Below are positions 26,415-34,078 of a DNA stretch of 48,286 bases, one piece after another (positions within the stretch are counted from its first letter, which is position 1; each line of letters begins with the position of its first letter). The notes under the pieces are model-generated. The model made no database searches. It was given only the letters and a program-made list of their open reading frames with translations, and was not told the DNA's origin. Location: contig CP070813.1 of the NCBI GenBank assembly GCA_020344055.1, positions 922,696 to 970,981 of the forward strand, given 5' to 3'. Source of the stretch: Candidatus Zixiibacteriota bacterium (GTDB lineage: Bacteria > Zixibacteria > MSB-5A5 > UBA10806). The position numbers and the translations under genes were made by a program.

Positions 26415-29215
26415 CCGAAAAAGAAATCGAAATCGTATCTATTTGAAACGTTTTTAAAGTCGGTTTTCCTCGCAAAGTCAAATCTTAAAACGGTAACATA
26501 TCCCAGAGCCACTCTTATACCGAAACCGAAACTTCCAACGAGATCCCTGTAGTCATCTTCCCAGGCGTTGCCGGCGTCGAAAAACAGCGCGCCGCGAATG
26601 GCCTGGAATCTCAGCGCCCCGATGGGAAATCCGATAATGAGATCGTTCACCAACGGAAATCTCAATTCATTATTTACCAGAAGCAGATTTCTTCCGTAAA
26701 AACTCCTTCTTGGATAACCTCTCAGCGACCAGCTTCCTCCCAGATAATACCTTTGAGGATCCTCACCCACGGAATGGAGGTACAAAAACCGCGTGGCGTA
26801 TGCCGACGCCGATGCCAGCCTGAAATATTTCCTGAAATCTACATTGTAAGTGCTGTTGAAATATTTCAGTCCTTTTATATTTATCGACTGCGCCATGCCG
26901 ATATTTATCCTGGTTCCATCTATCGGGCCGGTGGGATCCCAGATTGACGTATCCTTGATGTAGGACAGGGTCAGCGTCGAGGTGGTCGCGTTGGTATCAT
27001 CAAAAAAGGTCGTCTTTTTATCTATCTTGCGGACATATAAGGCGCTTTCAATCCGCCTGTACCTTGAAATCGGATAGCTGGCGGCCAGCAAACCACCGTA
27101 AGTACGTTCATCGACAAAACCGTAAAAATCATCGGAATACTCGCTGTAGAAATGGAATATACCGGCGCCGTAGTTTATCCTTTTTGTTTTGTTGAGGTAG
27201 GTGGTCGCGAAATTAATGCTTTTCAAAAAGGAGCTTTTGGTGTTGGCGGTATTAAAAAGAAGAAAATACCATTGATGGTTGCCGAGAATATCGGTCAGGG
27301 CAAACTGCAGTCCGCCGAGCGTACCGACCACGGCGTCGTAGGCGACGGTCGATTGAGCAATATCAAAAGAGAGCTGGGTTTTATACTTGGCCGAACCTTT
27401 GGTGGTTTCGCCGGTCAGCTTGGGAAATGACCAGGAATCGGCCAGATGCCAGTGTTTGGCGGTATACTCCGGTTCATCGATCCGGGAGATAGCGGAATCG
27501 GGAAAATCCATGTAATAAATATGAAATCCGAAGTTCTGATAGGCGGAAAATACTATGGTAGAATCATTATTTGCCAGAACCGGATCAAAAACGCCGGTTA
27601 CGAATTCCGTCAACTGCGCGACGGTTTGTGAACCGTTGGTTACGTCGTTCAGTACATATAAGTTCATACTGCCGCTGCGATCCGATGCGAATATCAAACG
27701 GTCACCAGTTCTGGCCCAGATCGGCGATTCATCGATATGTTCGCCGGAGGTCAATTTGACGATCTCCCCGGTATCAAGATTGTATAAGAAGAGGTTTCGG
27801 GAACCCTTATTTCCATAGGCCTGCCTGTCCGAAGAAAAGGCAATTAGACCGTCGGTATACGAGAACGATGGGGTCATATCCAGATAGATATCGTTCGTCA
27901 ACTGCCTGAATTCCTCGGTTTCAATATCTACCAGATATAGATCCGATATACCGGCTTTGGTTACACCTTCAAATACAATATGGCTGCGATCGGGGGCCCA
28001 GGAAGGCGACGAGATCGAAATGAGCTTTTTATTCTTGATCTTCTTTATCACTTTGCCGCGTTTGGTGTCGTAAATATATAAAGCGTCGGACTCCTGGGTT
28101 TTCGAGGCGAAGGCGATCAGACCGTCATCGTTGGCATCAAGACCGGAGTCGGTCATATGAAGAGACTCGAACTGTTCGGACCGGCCCGCTTTGATAAGAG
28201 TACTGAAATGTTCTTTCTCGCCGTCAAAAGACATTTCGGCTATCATAGAATAACCGAGACGATAGGTCTTGAAAGCGATATATTCTTTTCTACCTTCCCT
28301 GGTATCTTTCAGGAAGACCGTCGGCTTTAAATTATATCCGTCGCGCGTCAATTTCTTGCCCACTCGATCGGGCAGTTCCTGGTACTCTATATAGGGATAG
28401 TATTTCTTCTTGAGGTAGTATTCCCATTCTTTGCCGATTTCCGTTAGAGTCTTCCCGTAGGTCAGCTTTATGTTATCGGAAAAACTCCTACCCTTCCACC
28501 AGCCGTCGAACAGATCCGTGAGTTTATCGTCGCCATAGGTTTCTCCCATATATTTCAGAATGGATTGGCCTATTTTGTACATTAAAAAGGTGCCTGAAAC
28601 GCTGCCCATGTTTTTAATGGATATTATACGGCCGGACATGGTCATATCCCGCATGAACATGTCCGCCTGAGTATCCCATCCGATGGACCAGTATTCGGCG
28701 ATACCTTCCATAAACCACAGAGGCGGAGTGGCGACGCTACTTCTCCTATGCATTTTCGCAACATAGGCAAGTTTTTGCATAGTGAAAACGTGGACTATTT
28801 CATGCCTCACCACATGAGAGAAGTCTGCGAAAGAGCCATTAAATGGAATAACAACTCTCTGTTTGAAATATTCTGTAAATCCGGCCACGTTTTCGGGCAA
28901 AATACCCGGAATCACGTTGGTTTGCTCGAAAAATACGGGAGAACTGTAGACGATAAACGGGACCTTATCTTCGATGGTATGGTTAAATTTTTCCTGAAGA
29001 TATACGTATGATTCCTCCGCAAGATAGGCAGCAGCCTCCGCGATTTCTCTCTCTTCCGGGTAGAAATAGATATTAAAATGTTCGGTAGTAAGCACTTGCC
29101 AGTCGAAATCAGTATATTGAATCTTGTTCTGCCCGAAATAATATTGTGCTTCAGTCGTAGAAACCAAACATAGTAACAGGAGGATAACCAAAGTTGTTAA
29201 AAATCTCGAATTCAT
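26402..29215 (-). CDS. Secreted fusion: peptidase MA-like metalloprotease, TolB-type beta-propeller and Omp85-type barrel
   Basis: 937 residues. Signal peptide 1-23 (ends TTEAQ). A gluzincin-like domain carries HEIVH (138-142) and WFMEGIAEYW (168-177) supplying a third ligand. From about 290 to 590 there are PD40/TolB-like blades (FSYTDGLIAFSSDRQ, ARTGDRLIFASDRSGSMNLY). The last 300 residues look like an outer-membrane barrel with the Omp85 motif LRGYPRRSFYGRN, strand LFFDAGNAW, and a terminal FFFGWNF ending in phenylalanine. The zinc residues are intact, so catalysis is plausible. Whether the barrel secretes or only anchors is unknown. First gene of a three-gene unit. Confidence 0.85.
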   Translation of the reverse strand: MNSRFLTTLVILLLLCLVSTTEAQYYFGQNKIQYTDFDWQVLTTEHFNIYFYPEEREIAEAAAYLAEESYVYLQEKFNHTIEDKVPFIVYSSPVFFEQTNVIPGILPENVAGFTEYFKQRVVIPFNGSFADFSHVVRHEIVHVFTMQKLAYVAKMHRRSSVATPPLWFMEGIAEYWSIGWDTQADMFMRDMTMSGRIISIKNMGSVSGTFLMYKIGQSILKYMGETYGDDKLTDLFDGWWKGRSFSDNIKLTYGKTLTEIGKEWEYYLKKKYYPYIEYQELPDRVGKKLTRDGYNLKPTVFLKDTREGRKEYIAFKTYRLGYSMIAEMSFDGEKEHFSTLIKAGRSEQFESLHMTDSGLDANDDGLIAFASKTQESDALYIYDTKRGKVIKKIKNKKLISISSPSWAPDRSHIVFEGVTKAGISDLYLVDIETEEFRQLTNDIYLDMTPSFSYTDGLIAFSSDRQAYGNKGSRNLFLYNLDTGEIVKLTSGEHIDESPIWARTGDRLIFASDRSGSMNLYVLNDVTNGSQTVAQLTEFVTGVFDPVLANNDSTIVFSAYQNFGFHIYYMDFPDSAISRIDEPEYTAKHWHLADSWSFPKLTGETTKGSAKYKTQLSFDIAQSTVAYDAVVGTLGGLQFALTDILGNHQWYFLLFNTANTKSSFLKSINFATTYLNKTKRINYGAGIFHFYSEYSDDFYGFVDERTYGGLLAASYPISRYRRIESALYVRKIDKKTTFFDDTNATTSTLTLSYIKDTSIWDPTGPIDGTRINIGMAQSINIKGLKYFNSTYNVDFRKYFRLASASAYATRFLYLHSVGEDPQRYYLGGSWSLRGYPRRSFYGRNLLLVNNELRFPLVNDLIIGFPIGALRFQAIRGALFFDAGNAWEDDYRDLVGSFGFGIRVALGYVTVLRFDFARKTDFKNVSNRYDFDFFFGWNF

Positions 29216-29419
29216 ACAAACCTCCCAATTTCTATTAAGTTAACAGCGATCAAACGTTTAGATGTTCCTGGTATTGCTCCAGCTGGCATGAAATCGGCAG
29301 GCATTGAGATTTTTTGGCTTAAGATCTTTATTTTGTTATCCCCCATGTCAAATCTAATTAACATAATGCAAAATCAATACCGATATTTGAACGATTTTGA
29401 CATAATATTGACGATTAAT

Positions 29420-30148
29420 TTAGCCGGCAAGTTCGGGTTCTTTTCCTCTCTTTCCGATGATTTTCAAGATAATAATAGAAGCCTCATAAAGCAAATAAAG
29501 CGGCAGGCCCATCATGGCCATTGAAAAGATATCGGGAGGGGTAACAATCGATGATATAGCCGCTACCGCTACGATTGCGTAACGTCTCCCCTTACCGAGG
29601 ATTCTGGCGTTGACAATGCCCAATTTGCCTAAAAATAAAGCCACGATGGGGGTCTGGAATACCAGTCCGTAGGCGATGGTGGTCCACATAACGAATGTCA
29701 GGTATTCATTTATGGTCAGAACCGGTTTGACGTCTTCCGGGGCGATATTCAACAGGAAATTAATTGTGAATGGAAGCACCCAAATAAAACAGATCGCGGC
29801 TCCCACCAGAAACAGGATCGATGATATGAAAACCAGAGGAATAATCGCTTTTATCTCATGTTCGTAGAGGCCCGGCATAATAAATGCCCAAACCTGGTAA
29901 ATGGTGATGGGAATGGATACGAAAATGCCCGCCAGGAAAGAAAGTTTGAGTCTTACGGTAAATCCTTCGGCGACCTTGAGGAAATTCAGGTCGACACTGC
30001 CGTCGGGGACGGCTTTTTCAAGAGGGTAGCGAAGCCAGATAAAAAGGAAATCGGAGAAAAAATAACATGCTACCGACGCTATAATCATGCCGGCCAGGAT
30101 CTTAATAATCCGCCACCGAAGTTCCTCCAGGTGATCGAGGAAAGGCAT
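29420..30148 (-). CDS. tatC: Sec-independent (twin-arginine) translocase subunit TatC
   Basis: 242 residues from ATG 30148 (MPFLDHLEELRWRI), preceded by AGGGGAG. The open frame continues to 30274 inside nrdR but the family starts here. MPFLDHLEELR is the TatC twin-arginine-binding N-terminus. Six membrane segments follow, with the first periplasmic loop carrying the PLEKAVPDG region and the FxxPGLYxxE cap (FIMPGLYEHEIKA). TatA/TatB are not in this window. It begins 13 bases after nrdR. Confidence 0.95.
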   Translation of the reverse strand: MPFLDHLEELRWRIIKILAGMIIASVACYFFSDFLFIWLRYPLEKAVPDGSVDLNFLKVAEGFTVRLKLSFLAGIFVSIPITIYQVWAFIMPGLYEHEIKAIIPLVFISSILFLVGAAICFIWVLPFTINFLLNIAPEDVKPVLTINEYLTFVMWTTIAYGLVFQTPIVALFLGKLGIVNARILGKGRRYAIVAVAAISSIVTPPDIFSMAMMGLPLYLLYEASIIILKIIGKRGKEPELAG

Positions 30149-30161
30149 CTCTCCCCTGCTT

Positions 30162-30929
30162 TTATCTTTCAAGTCTTTCCTCTTCGGACAGGCTTTCCAC
30201 CTCTCGAGTAAATTCCGAAACGTCCTGGAATTTGCGGTAGACGGAGGCGTAGCGGATATAGGCGACCTCGTCAATTTCCTTCAAGAGATTCATAAGTATA
30301 GTTCCCAGCTCCGACGACGATACCTCGTCGCGGTCTTTGAGTTTATCGATTATCTGATCCACCGCGGTCTCTATTCTCCGTTGGGAAACGGGACGTTTTC
30401 TGAGGGCGACGCTGAGAGATGAAATCAGTTTTTCGCGTTTAAACGGTTCGTAGCGGCCGTTCGACTTAATCACCTGCAGCGATCTGGGCAGGGCCTTTAA
30501 GGAGGTGATAAATTCGTCTTTATCGTAAAACTGTTTATGGGTGGAGGCGAACCTCACATATGAAACCTCGTCGAGTTTCAACAGCTCATTTAGGACCAGC
30601 TCCGCTATCTGAGCGGTCGAAATCCCGCCCGCAAATTCGTTTTTAATTTTCACGGTAACATCGGAGACGACGGCCTGCAGCCTTTCGTCGGAAACCGGCC
30701 TGTTTTTGACGGCGATCTGCAGCGATCTGTATATTTTGTCACCGTCGAACGGCTCTTTTCTTCCATCTTTTTTGACAACCTCGGGACCGGAACTTTCGAC
30801 CTGTTCGTAGGTGGTAAAACGTTTACCGCAGGCGAGGCATTCCCGGCGTCTTCGTATGGCCCTGCCGTCGGCGGCGGGACGGGAATCGATAACCTTGTCG
30901 CCGTCGGCTTTACATGCCGGGCAGATCAT
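30162..30929 (-). CDS. nrdR: NrdR-like transcriptional repressor with two ATP-cone domains
   Basis: 255 residues, against about 150-170 for ordinary NrdR. The zinc ribbon (C3, C6, C31, C34) with VIDSRPAADGRAIRRRREC is canonical. Two ATP cones follow. Cone 1 (about 51-141) reads VKKDGRKEPFDGDKIYRSL and ends LDEVSYVRFASTHKQF. Cone 2 (about 152-243) reads IKSNGRYEPFKREKLISSL and ends IDEVAYIRYASVYRKF. Cone 2 is closer to standard NrdR, so cone 1 appears to be the extra copy. NrdR represses ribonucleotide reductase genes according to dATP/ATP binding. None of its targets is in the window. It overlaps the SAM hydrolase gene by four bases. Confidence 0.9.
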   Translation of the reverse strand: MICPACKADGDKVIDSRPAADGRAIRRRRECLACGKRFTTYEQVESSGPEVVKKDGRKEPFDGDKIYRSLQIAVKNRPVSDERLQAVVSDVTVKIKNEFAGGISTAQIAELVLNELLKLDEVSYVRFASTHKQFYDKDEFITSLKALPRSLQVIKSNGRYEPFKREKLISSLSVALRKRPVSQRRIETAVDQIIDKLKDRDEVSSSELGTILMNLLKEIDEVAYIRYASVYRKFQDVSEFTREVESLSEEERLER

Positions 30930-31687
30930 AACATCACCATCACTTTCGTTCCCAGATCAGCGTTAAAAAGCAGGTCGGCGCGGCCCATATTAACTCCTAT
31001 CTCAAGATAGCCGGCGCTGCCGGTATAACCGAGCGGATTACCCCTGGCAACGTCCGAGTATGTACTGACGACCGGTATCTTCTCTCCGTTTTCAAAACGA
31101 ACGAACATACCGGTAGTAAACATCCCCGATTCTATATTGGTAACAAGATTGCCGAAATTATCGATGTCGATGACCTCGCCCTCGATCATTTTAGGTTTAA
31201 CGACGGGCCGGGGCAGATCTATTATCTCAACCGATTCCAGCTTAACTCCGAGTTCATTCGGCGTTTTGCCGGTCGCCAACAGGGCCGCCGCCGGAGCGAA
31301 TATATCCCTGCCGTGAAAGGTCGAGGATACCGGACCGGAAGGCAGACATGACGTATCTATGGCCCACCAGTCGCATTGCCTGGATCTGGCCGCCGCCTTG
31401 CCGAAAATGCCGTTATCGGGACCGACAAAAAAATAGTCGCCGGTATAGCCTATCAAGGCTTTACGATCAGAACCGACCGTCGGATCGACCACCACCAGAT
31501 GAATTGTGTTTCTGGGGTAATATGAATAATATCTTTCAATTACGAGGTTTGTTTTAACTATTCCTTTAAGGCTGTGCGTAACTTCAACAACCTCCGTTTG
31601 GGGGACGATAGACTTAATTACGCCGATCATGGCGGCGGCAAAACCGTCCGCTGTCCCGAAATCTGTAGCGATCGTTATTATGCTCAT
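30926..31687 (-). CDS. DUF62 S-adenosyl-L-methionine hydrolase (adenosine-forming)
   Basis: 253 residues. The N-terminal TIATDFGTADGFAAAMIG contains the conserved aspartate. Later motifs are VVDPTVGSDRKAL, PDNGIF, STFHGRDIFAPAAALLATG and a C-terminal beta domain with IDNFGNLVTNI and GNPLGYTGSAGYLEIGVN. These mark the fluorinase/chlorinase-like DUF62 family, whose ordinary members hydrolyse SAM to adenosine and methionine. It sits directly after the PPC-domain gene (0-base gap) and overlaps nrdR, so the three are cotranscribed. Confidence 0.92.
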   Translation of the reverse strand: MSIITIATDFGTADGFAAAMIGVIKSIVPQTEVVEVTHSLKGIVKTNLVIERYYSYYPRNTIHLVVVDPTVGSDRKALIGYTGDYFFVGPDNGIFGKAAARSRQCDWWAIDTSCLPSGPVSSTFHGRDIFAPAAALLATGKTPNELGVKLESVEIIDLPRPVVKPKMIEGEVIDIDNFGNLVTNIESGMFTTGMFVRFENGEKIPVVSTYSDVARGNPLGYTGSAGYLEIGVNMGRADLLFNADLGTKVMVML

Positions 31688-32107
31688 CTAAAGCTTAATA
31701 AGATTGAGACCGGTATTATCATCCGGGCCGCGCCGGATCGCGATTTCGCCGGGGTATATATAAAACTCGCCTGTAACCGCTATCTCGCCCCGGAAAAGAT
31801 GACCTCCGAAAACCCGGAAATCGGCGTCGGAGATAGCGGCGTGGCAATGCAGGATAATATCCGAATCTATAACTGCGAAATTGCCAGCCAGGCTCAAAAG
31901 CTCGAAATTCCCCTCAAACTCTTTTCTCAGGTATTCTTTCCGGGGCAGGTCGAAATAGCCCAGCACCGGGTTTTTCAAAGCGCCTATTCCGGTTACGGTC
32001 CCGGAGCCGATATCCTTTTCATAGGCGAACCTGGTCAATACTGATACGACCTCGTCGCCGATATCGCAGCGGACCAGAAAACCGTTTTGGATTTTTGCAA
32101 ATTGCAT
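31688..32107 (-). CDS. PPC (DUF296) domain protein
   Basis: 139 residues forming a single PPC/DUF296 domain: GFLVRCDIGDEVVSVLTRFA, GSGTVTGIGALKNPVLGYFD, LAGNFAVIDSDIILHCHAAI and GGHLFRGEIAVTGEFYIYP. This domain occurs in plant AT-hook proteins and as stand-alone trimers in bacteria, with possible metal binding through the HCH histidines. There is no AT-hook here, so DNA binding should not be assumed. It lies between cutA and the SAM hydrolase in the same direction. Confidence 0.88.
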   Translation of the reverse strand: MQFAKIQNGFLVRCDIGDEVVSVLTRFAYEKDIGSGTVTGIGALKNPVLGYFDLPRKEYLRKEFEGNFELLSLAGNFAVIDSDIILHCHAAISDADFRVFGGHLFRGEIAVTGEFYIYPGEIAIRRGPDDNTGLNLIKL

Positions 32108-32115
32108 AGATACCT

Positions 32116-32430
32116 CTACTTCTTATCAGCCTTTATTACCGAGTTCGCCCACTCGATATACTCCTTCGAGCCGGCTTTAACCTCCAGGGCGATTATCTCC
32201 GGGCATTGGTAAGAATGGTTTTTCTTGACGAATTCTTCCAGTTCCCCGAATTTCTGTTCGATGGTCTTGATTATCAGGAGCTTCTCACGATCGTTCTCGA
32301 TCTTGCCTTTCCATTCATACACCGAGGAGACGTCGGTAACGTTCACGCAGGCGGCGAGCCGGTTTTCCACCAGCATGCTGGCGAGCCTGCGGGCTTCCTC
32401 CTCCGAGCCGCAGGTAACGTAGACTACCAG
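32116..32430 (-). CDS. cutA: Divalent-cation tolerance protein CutA (non-ATG start)
   Basis: The core (LVENRLAACVNVTDVSSVYEWKGKIE, KTIEQKFGELEEFVKKNHSYQCPEIIAL, YIEWANSVI) is CutA. The first ATG (32376) would remove strand beta-1 and helix 1. The frame stays open upstream and encodes VVYVTCGSEEEARRLAS, which fits the family exactly. No ATG, GTG or TTG is available there. CTG 32430 gives a family-like N-terminus and is used here. An ATA at 32442, overlapping the previous stop as ATAG with GAGGTG upstream, is the alternative. CutA is a trimer; its role in metal tolerance is not well settled. Confidence 0.85.
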   Translation of the reverse strand: MVVYVTCGSEEEARRLASMLVENRLAACVNVTDVSSVYEWKGKIENDREKLLIIKTIEQKFGELEEFVKKNHSYQCPEIIALEVKAGSKEYIEWANSVIKADKK

Positions 32431-32438
32431 GAGATTCT

Positions 32439-32744
32439 CTATTTCTTCACCTCGCGGCCAAGATGTTTTTCCACGGATGCCACCTTGCCTTTGAGCCGCC
32501 CGGTTGCGCCCTCGCGGTCGTCTACTGTTATCTTGGTGTAAACCCGGCTGGAGGTTTCACGGAGTTTGTAGTGACATCTTTTTATAAGCTCCATTATCTC
32601 GTCCCACTCCCCTTCCACCAGGGTGCCCATGGCGGTGGTCTGGCATTCGATGCCGGAATCCTCGATTATTTTGATAACCTGGGCAACGTCTTTGGACAGC
32701 GATTCGCTCTTGCCTACCGGAAATGTGGTAAATATCGCAAGCAT
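32439..32744 (-). CDS. MTH1187-family thiamine-binding protein
   Basis: 101 residues: LAIFTTFPVGKSESLSKDVAQVI, GIECQTTAMGTLVEGEWDEIMELIKRCH and TKITVDDREGATGRLKGKVASVEKHL are the family blocks (MTH1187/YkoF-like ferredoxin fold). Homologues bind thiamine, which may connect with yjbQ elsewhere in the window, though the two are 24 kb apart. A GGAGGGAG site precedes the ATG. A candidate promoter (TTGCCA, 15 bases, TATTAT) lies upstream. First gene of the leftward run ending in tatC. Confidence 0.88.
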   Translation of the reverse strand: MLAIFTTFPVGKSESLSKDVAQVIKIIEDSGIECQTTAMGTLVEGEWDEIMELIKRCHYKLRETSSRVYTKITVDDREGATGRLKGKVASVEKHLGREVKK

Positions 32745-32869
32745 CGGTTTCTCCCTCCAATTTGACTTATTCAGACGGGAAGATAATATAAATACGGGGT
32801 GCTTGGCAACGGTTGTTTCGGACGTATTTTTCTTTCAGGTCGCGGCTAGGCGTAATTTGAGGCAATTCG

Positions 32870-32965
32870 ATGATAGTGAAAGCGATAATAACGGGCACCA
32901 TCTTTTCCATGAACGGGTTTGATGTTTATTATGAATCAGACTACTTGATCGACAATGGCAACTAA
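32870..32965 (+). CDS. Possible 31-residue small protein upstream of the TPR gene
   Basis: ATG 32870 has GAGG seven bases upstream and opens a frame reading MIVKAIITGTIFSMNGFDV, then YYESDYLIDNGN, stop at 32963-32965. It ends 19 bases before the next gene's start and could be a leader peptide or chance. There is no recognisable homology. Confidence 0.25.
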   Translation: MIVKAIITGTIFSMNGFDVYYESDYLIDNGN

Positions 32966-32984
32966 TCATTTTCTGGAGGCAATT

Positions 32985-33446
32985 ATGGCAAAAACACCCG
33001 AATTCGATGTTAACCAGGCGCATAAGTATTTTTCGGCTCATTGTTTTAACAGGGCGTGGGATATGATAGATAAAAAAGACCGGACGGCTGAAGAGAATGA
33101 GCGCATGATCAATCTGGCGCAGGCTTCCATATGGCACTGGACAGAGCGGGAGGACTGTACGGATCAGAACTTGTCGATAGGCTACTGGCAGGCATCCAGA
33201 GTCTATTCGTTGGTCGGGCAGGCCGATAACGCCCGGCGATATGGAAACCTTAGCCTCGAAAAAAGCGATGGCGGGGAACCGTTCTATACCGGGTACGCCT
33301 ATGAAGCACTCGCCCGGGCCGAATCCGTGGCAGGCAATCGAGATAAATCAAAGGAGTATCTCTTAAAAGCGCGTGAATATGCCGATAAGGTCCTCGATCC
33401 TGAGATTAAGAAGATGTTGACGGACGACCTGGATACGATCGGTTAG
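32985..33446 (+). CDS. Small TPR-like cytoplasmic protein of unknown function
   Basis: 153 residues from ATG 32985 (MAKTPEFDVNQAHKYFS), five bases after GGAGG; an in-frame ATG at 32955 lies upstream of that site. Helical throughout with TPR-like pairs: SIGYWQASRVYSLVGQADNARRY, TGYAYEALARAESVAGNRDKSKEYLLKARE. No signal peptide. The repeated A-E-A pattern and tyrosines fit TPR packing. No partner is evident. It is convergent with tRNA-Arg, separated by a hairpin. Confidence 0.8.
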   Translation: MAKTPEFDVNQAHKYFSAHCFNRAWDMIDKKDRTAEENERMINLAQASIWHWTEREDCTDQNLSIGYWQASRVYSLVGQADNARRYGNLSLEKSDGGEPFYTGYAYEALARAESVAGNRDKSKEYLLKAREYADKVLDPEIKKMLTDDLDTIG

Positions 33447-33453
33447 CCTAAAT

Positions 33454-33476
33454 GGCAGGAGTCGGTGACTCCTGCC
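33454..33476. repeat. Perfect 10-bp hairpin between the TPR gene and tRNA-Arg
   Basis: GGCAGGAGTC, GGT, GACTCCTGCC lies eight bases past the TPR gene stop. No T-run follows in either direction. It may be a member of a dispersed repeat family or a transcript end. Confidence 0.65.
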
Positions 33477-33502
33477 CTACAGCTTGACCACGCACAAAAA
33501 AG

Positions 33503-33574
33503 TACCCCCGGGCCGACTCGAACGGCCGCACACGGCTCCGGAGGCCGACGCTCTATCCTCTGAGCTACGGGGGC
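33503..33574 (-). tRNA. tRNA-Arg (anticodon CCG)
   Basis: Cloverleaf read on the minus strand: acceptor GCCCCCG/CGGGGGT, D arm GCTC...GAGC, anticodon loop CTCCGGA (CCG), variable GTGC, T arm GGCCG TTCGAGT CGGCC, discriminator A. The CCA end is not encoded. A T-run (six T) follows within three bases and can serve as terminator. Confidence 0.95.
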
Positions 33575-33784
33575 GGGTGCTTTATCAAATATTCAATTTT
33601 CCTGTAAAAAGATAAGAGCGATATCTAATATTGGCAAGCTAATAGTGAGTTGCATTTTCCCCTTGAAAAAACCTGGCCTATCCCCTAATATCCGGGCGCT
33701 GGATTGGTATTCCCTTAAGTTGAAGCAGAGGCGATAGAAGATATGTAAATTTTCCCGGCCGCCACAAAACGAAAGGAGTAGGTT

Positions 33785-34066
33785 ATGCCCCGATTCGCGG
33801 TGCTGGCCAGAGGGACCATTGAAACCAAGAAAGACCTGAAGGAAGCCAAAAAAAGTTTCGAGAAGCTCGGCGGGATGTTCATGGCCAAGGATTCCAAAAT
33901 CCTCAACGCCTACGCGGTTATGGGGCAGTACGACCTGCTTTTCATAACCGAGGCCCCGGATCTGCATACGGCTTTTGAGCTTACCACCATGATCGGCACG
34001 CTGGGGGCGCTGGAATGCGAGACCTACCCCATCATGCCGCTGGAAGAAATGTACGAGTTTATTTAG
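33785..34066 (+). CDS. GYD / Lrp-ligand-like small domain protein
   Basis: 93 residues: RFAVLARGTIETKKDLKEAKKSFEKLGGMF, then AYAVMGQYDLLFITEAPDLHTAFEL and LGALECETYPIMPLEEMYEFI. The ferredoxin-like pattern with GQYDLLFI corresponds to the GYD motif of the GYD domain family (function unknown), related in fold to AsnC/Lrp ligand domains. It has no DNA-binding part. An AAAGGAG site precedes the ATG. Convergent with lepB, 12 bases apart. Confidence 0.85.
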   Translation: MPRFAVLARGTIETKKDLKEAKKSFEKLGGMFMAKDSKILNAYAVMGQYDLLFITEAPDLHTAFELTTMIGTLGALECETYPIMPLEEMYEFI

Positions 34067-34078
34067 CCGGTCTTTGTT

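Noticed and set aside
30926..31687. Fluorinase or chlorinase reading of the DUF62 protein
   Set aside because: Motifs fit the common hydroxide-adding SAM hydrolases; there is no halogenated-metabolite gene context.
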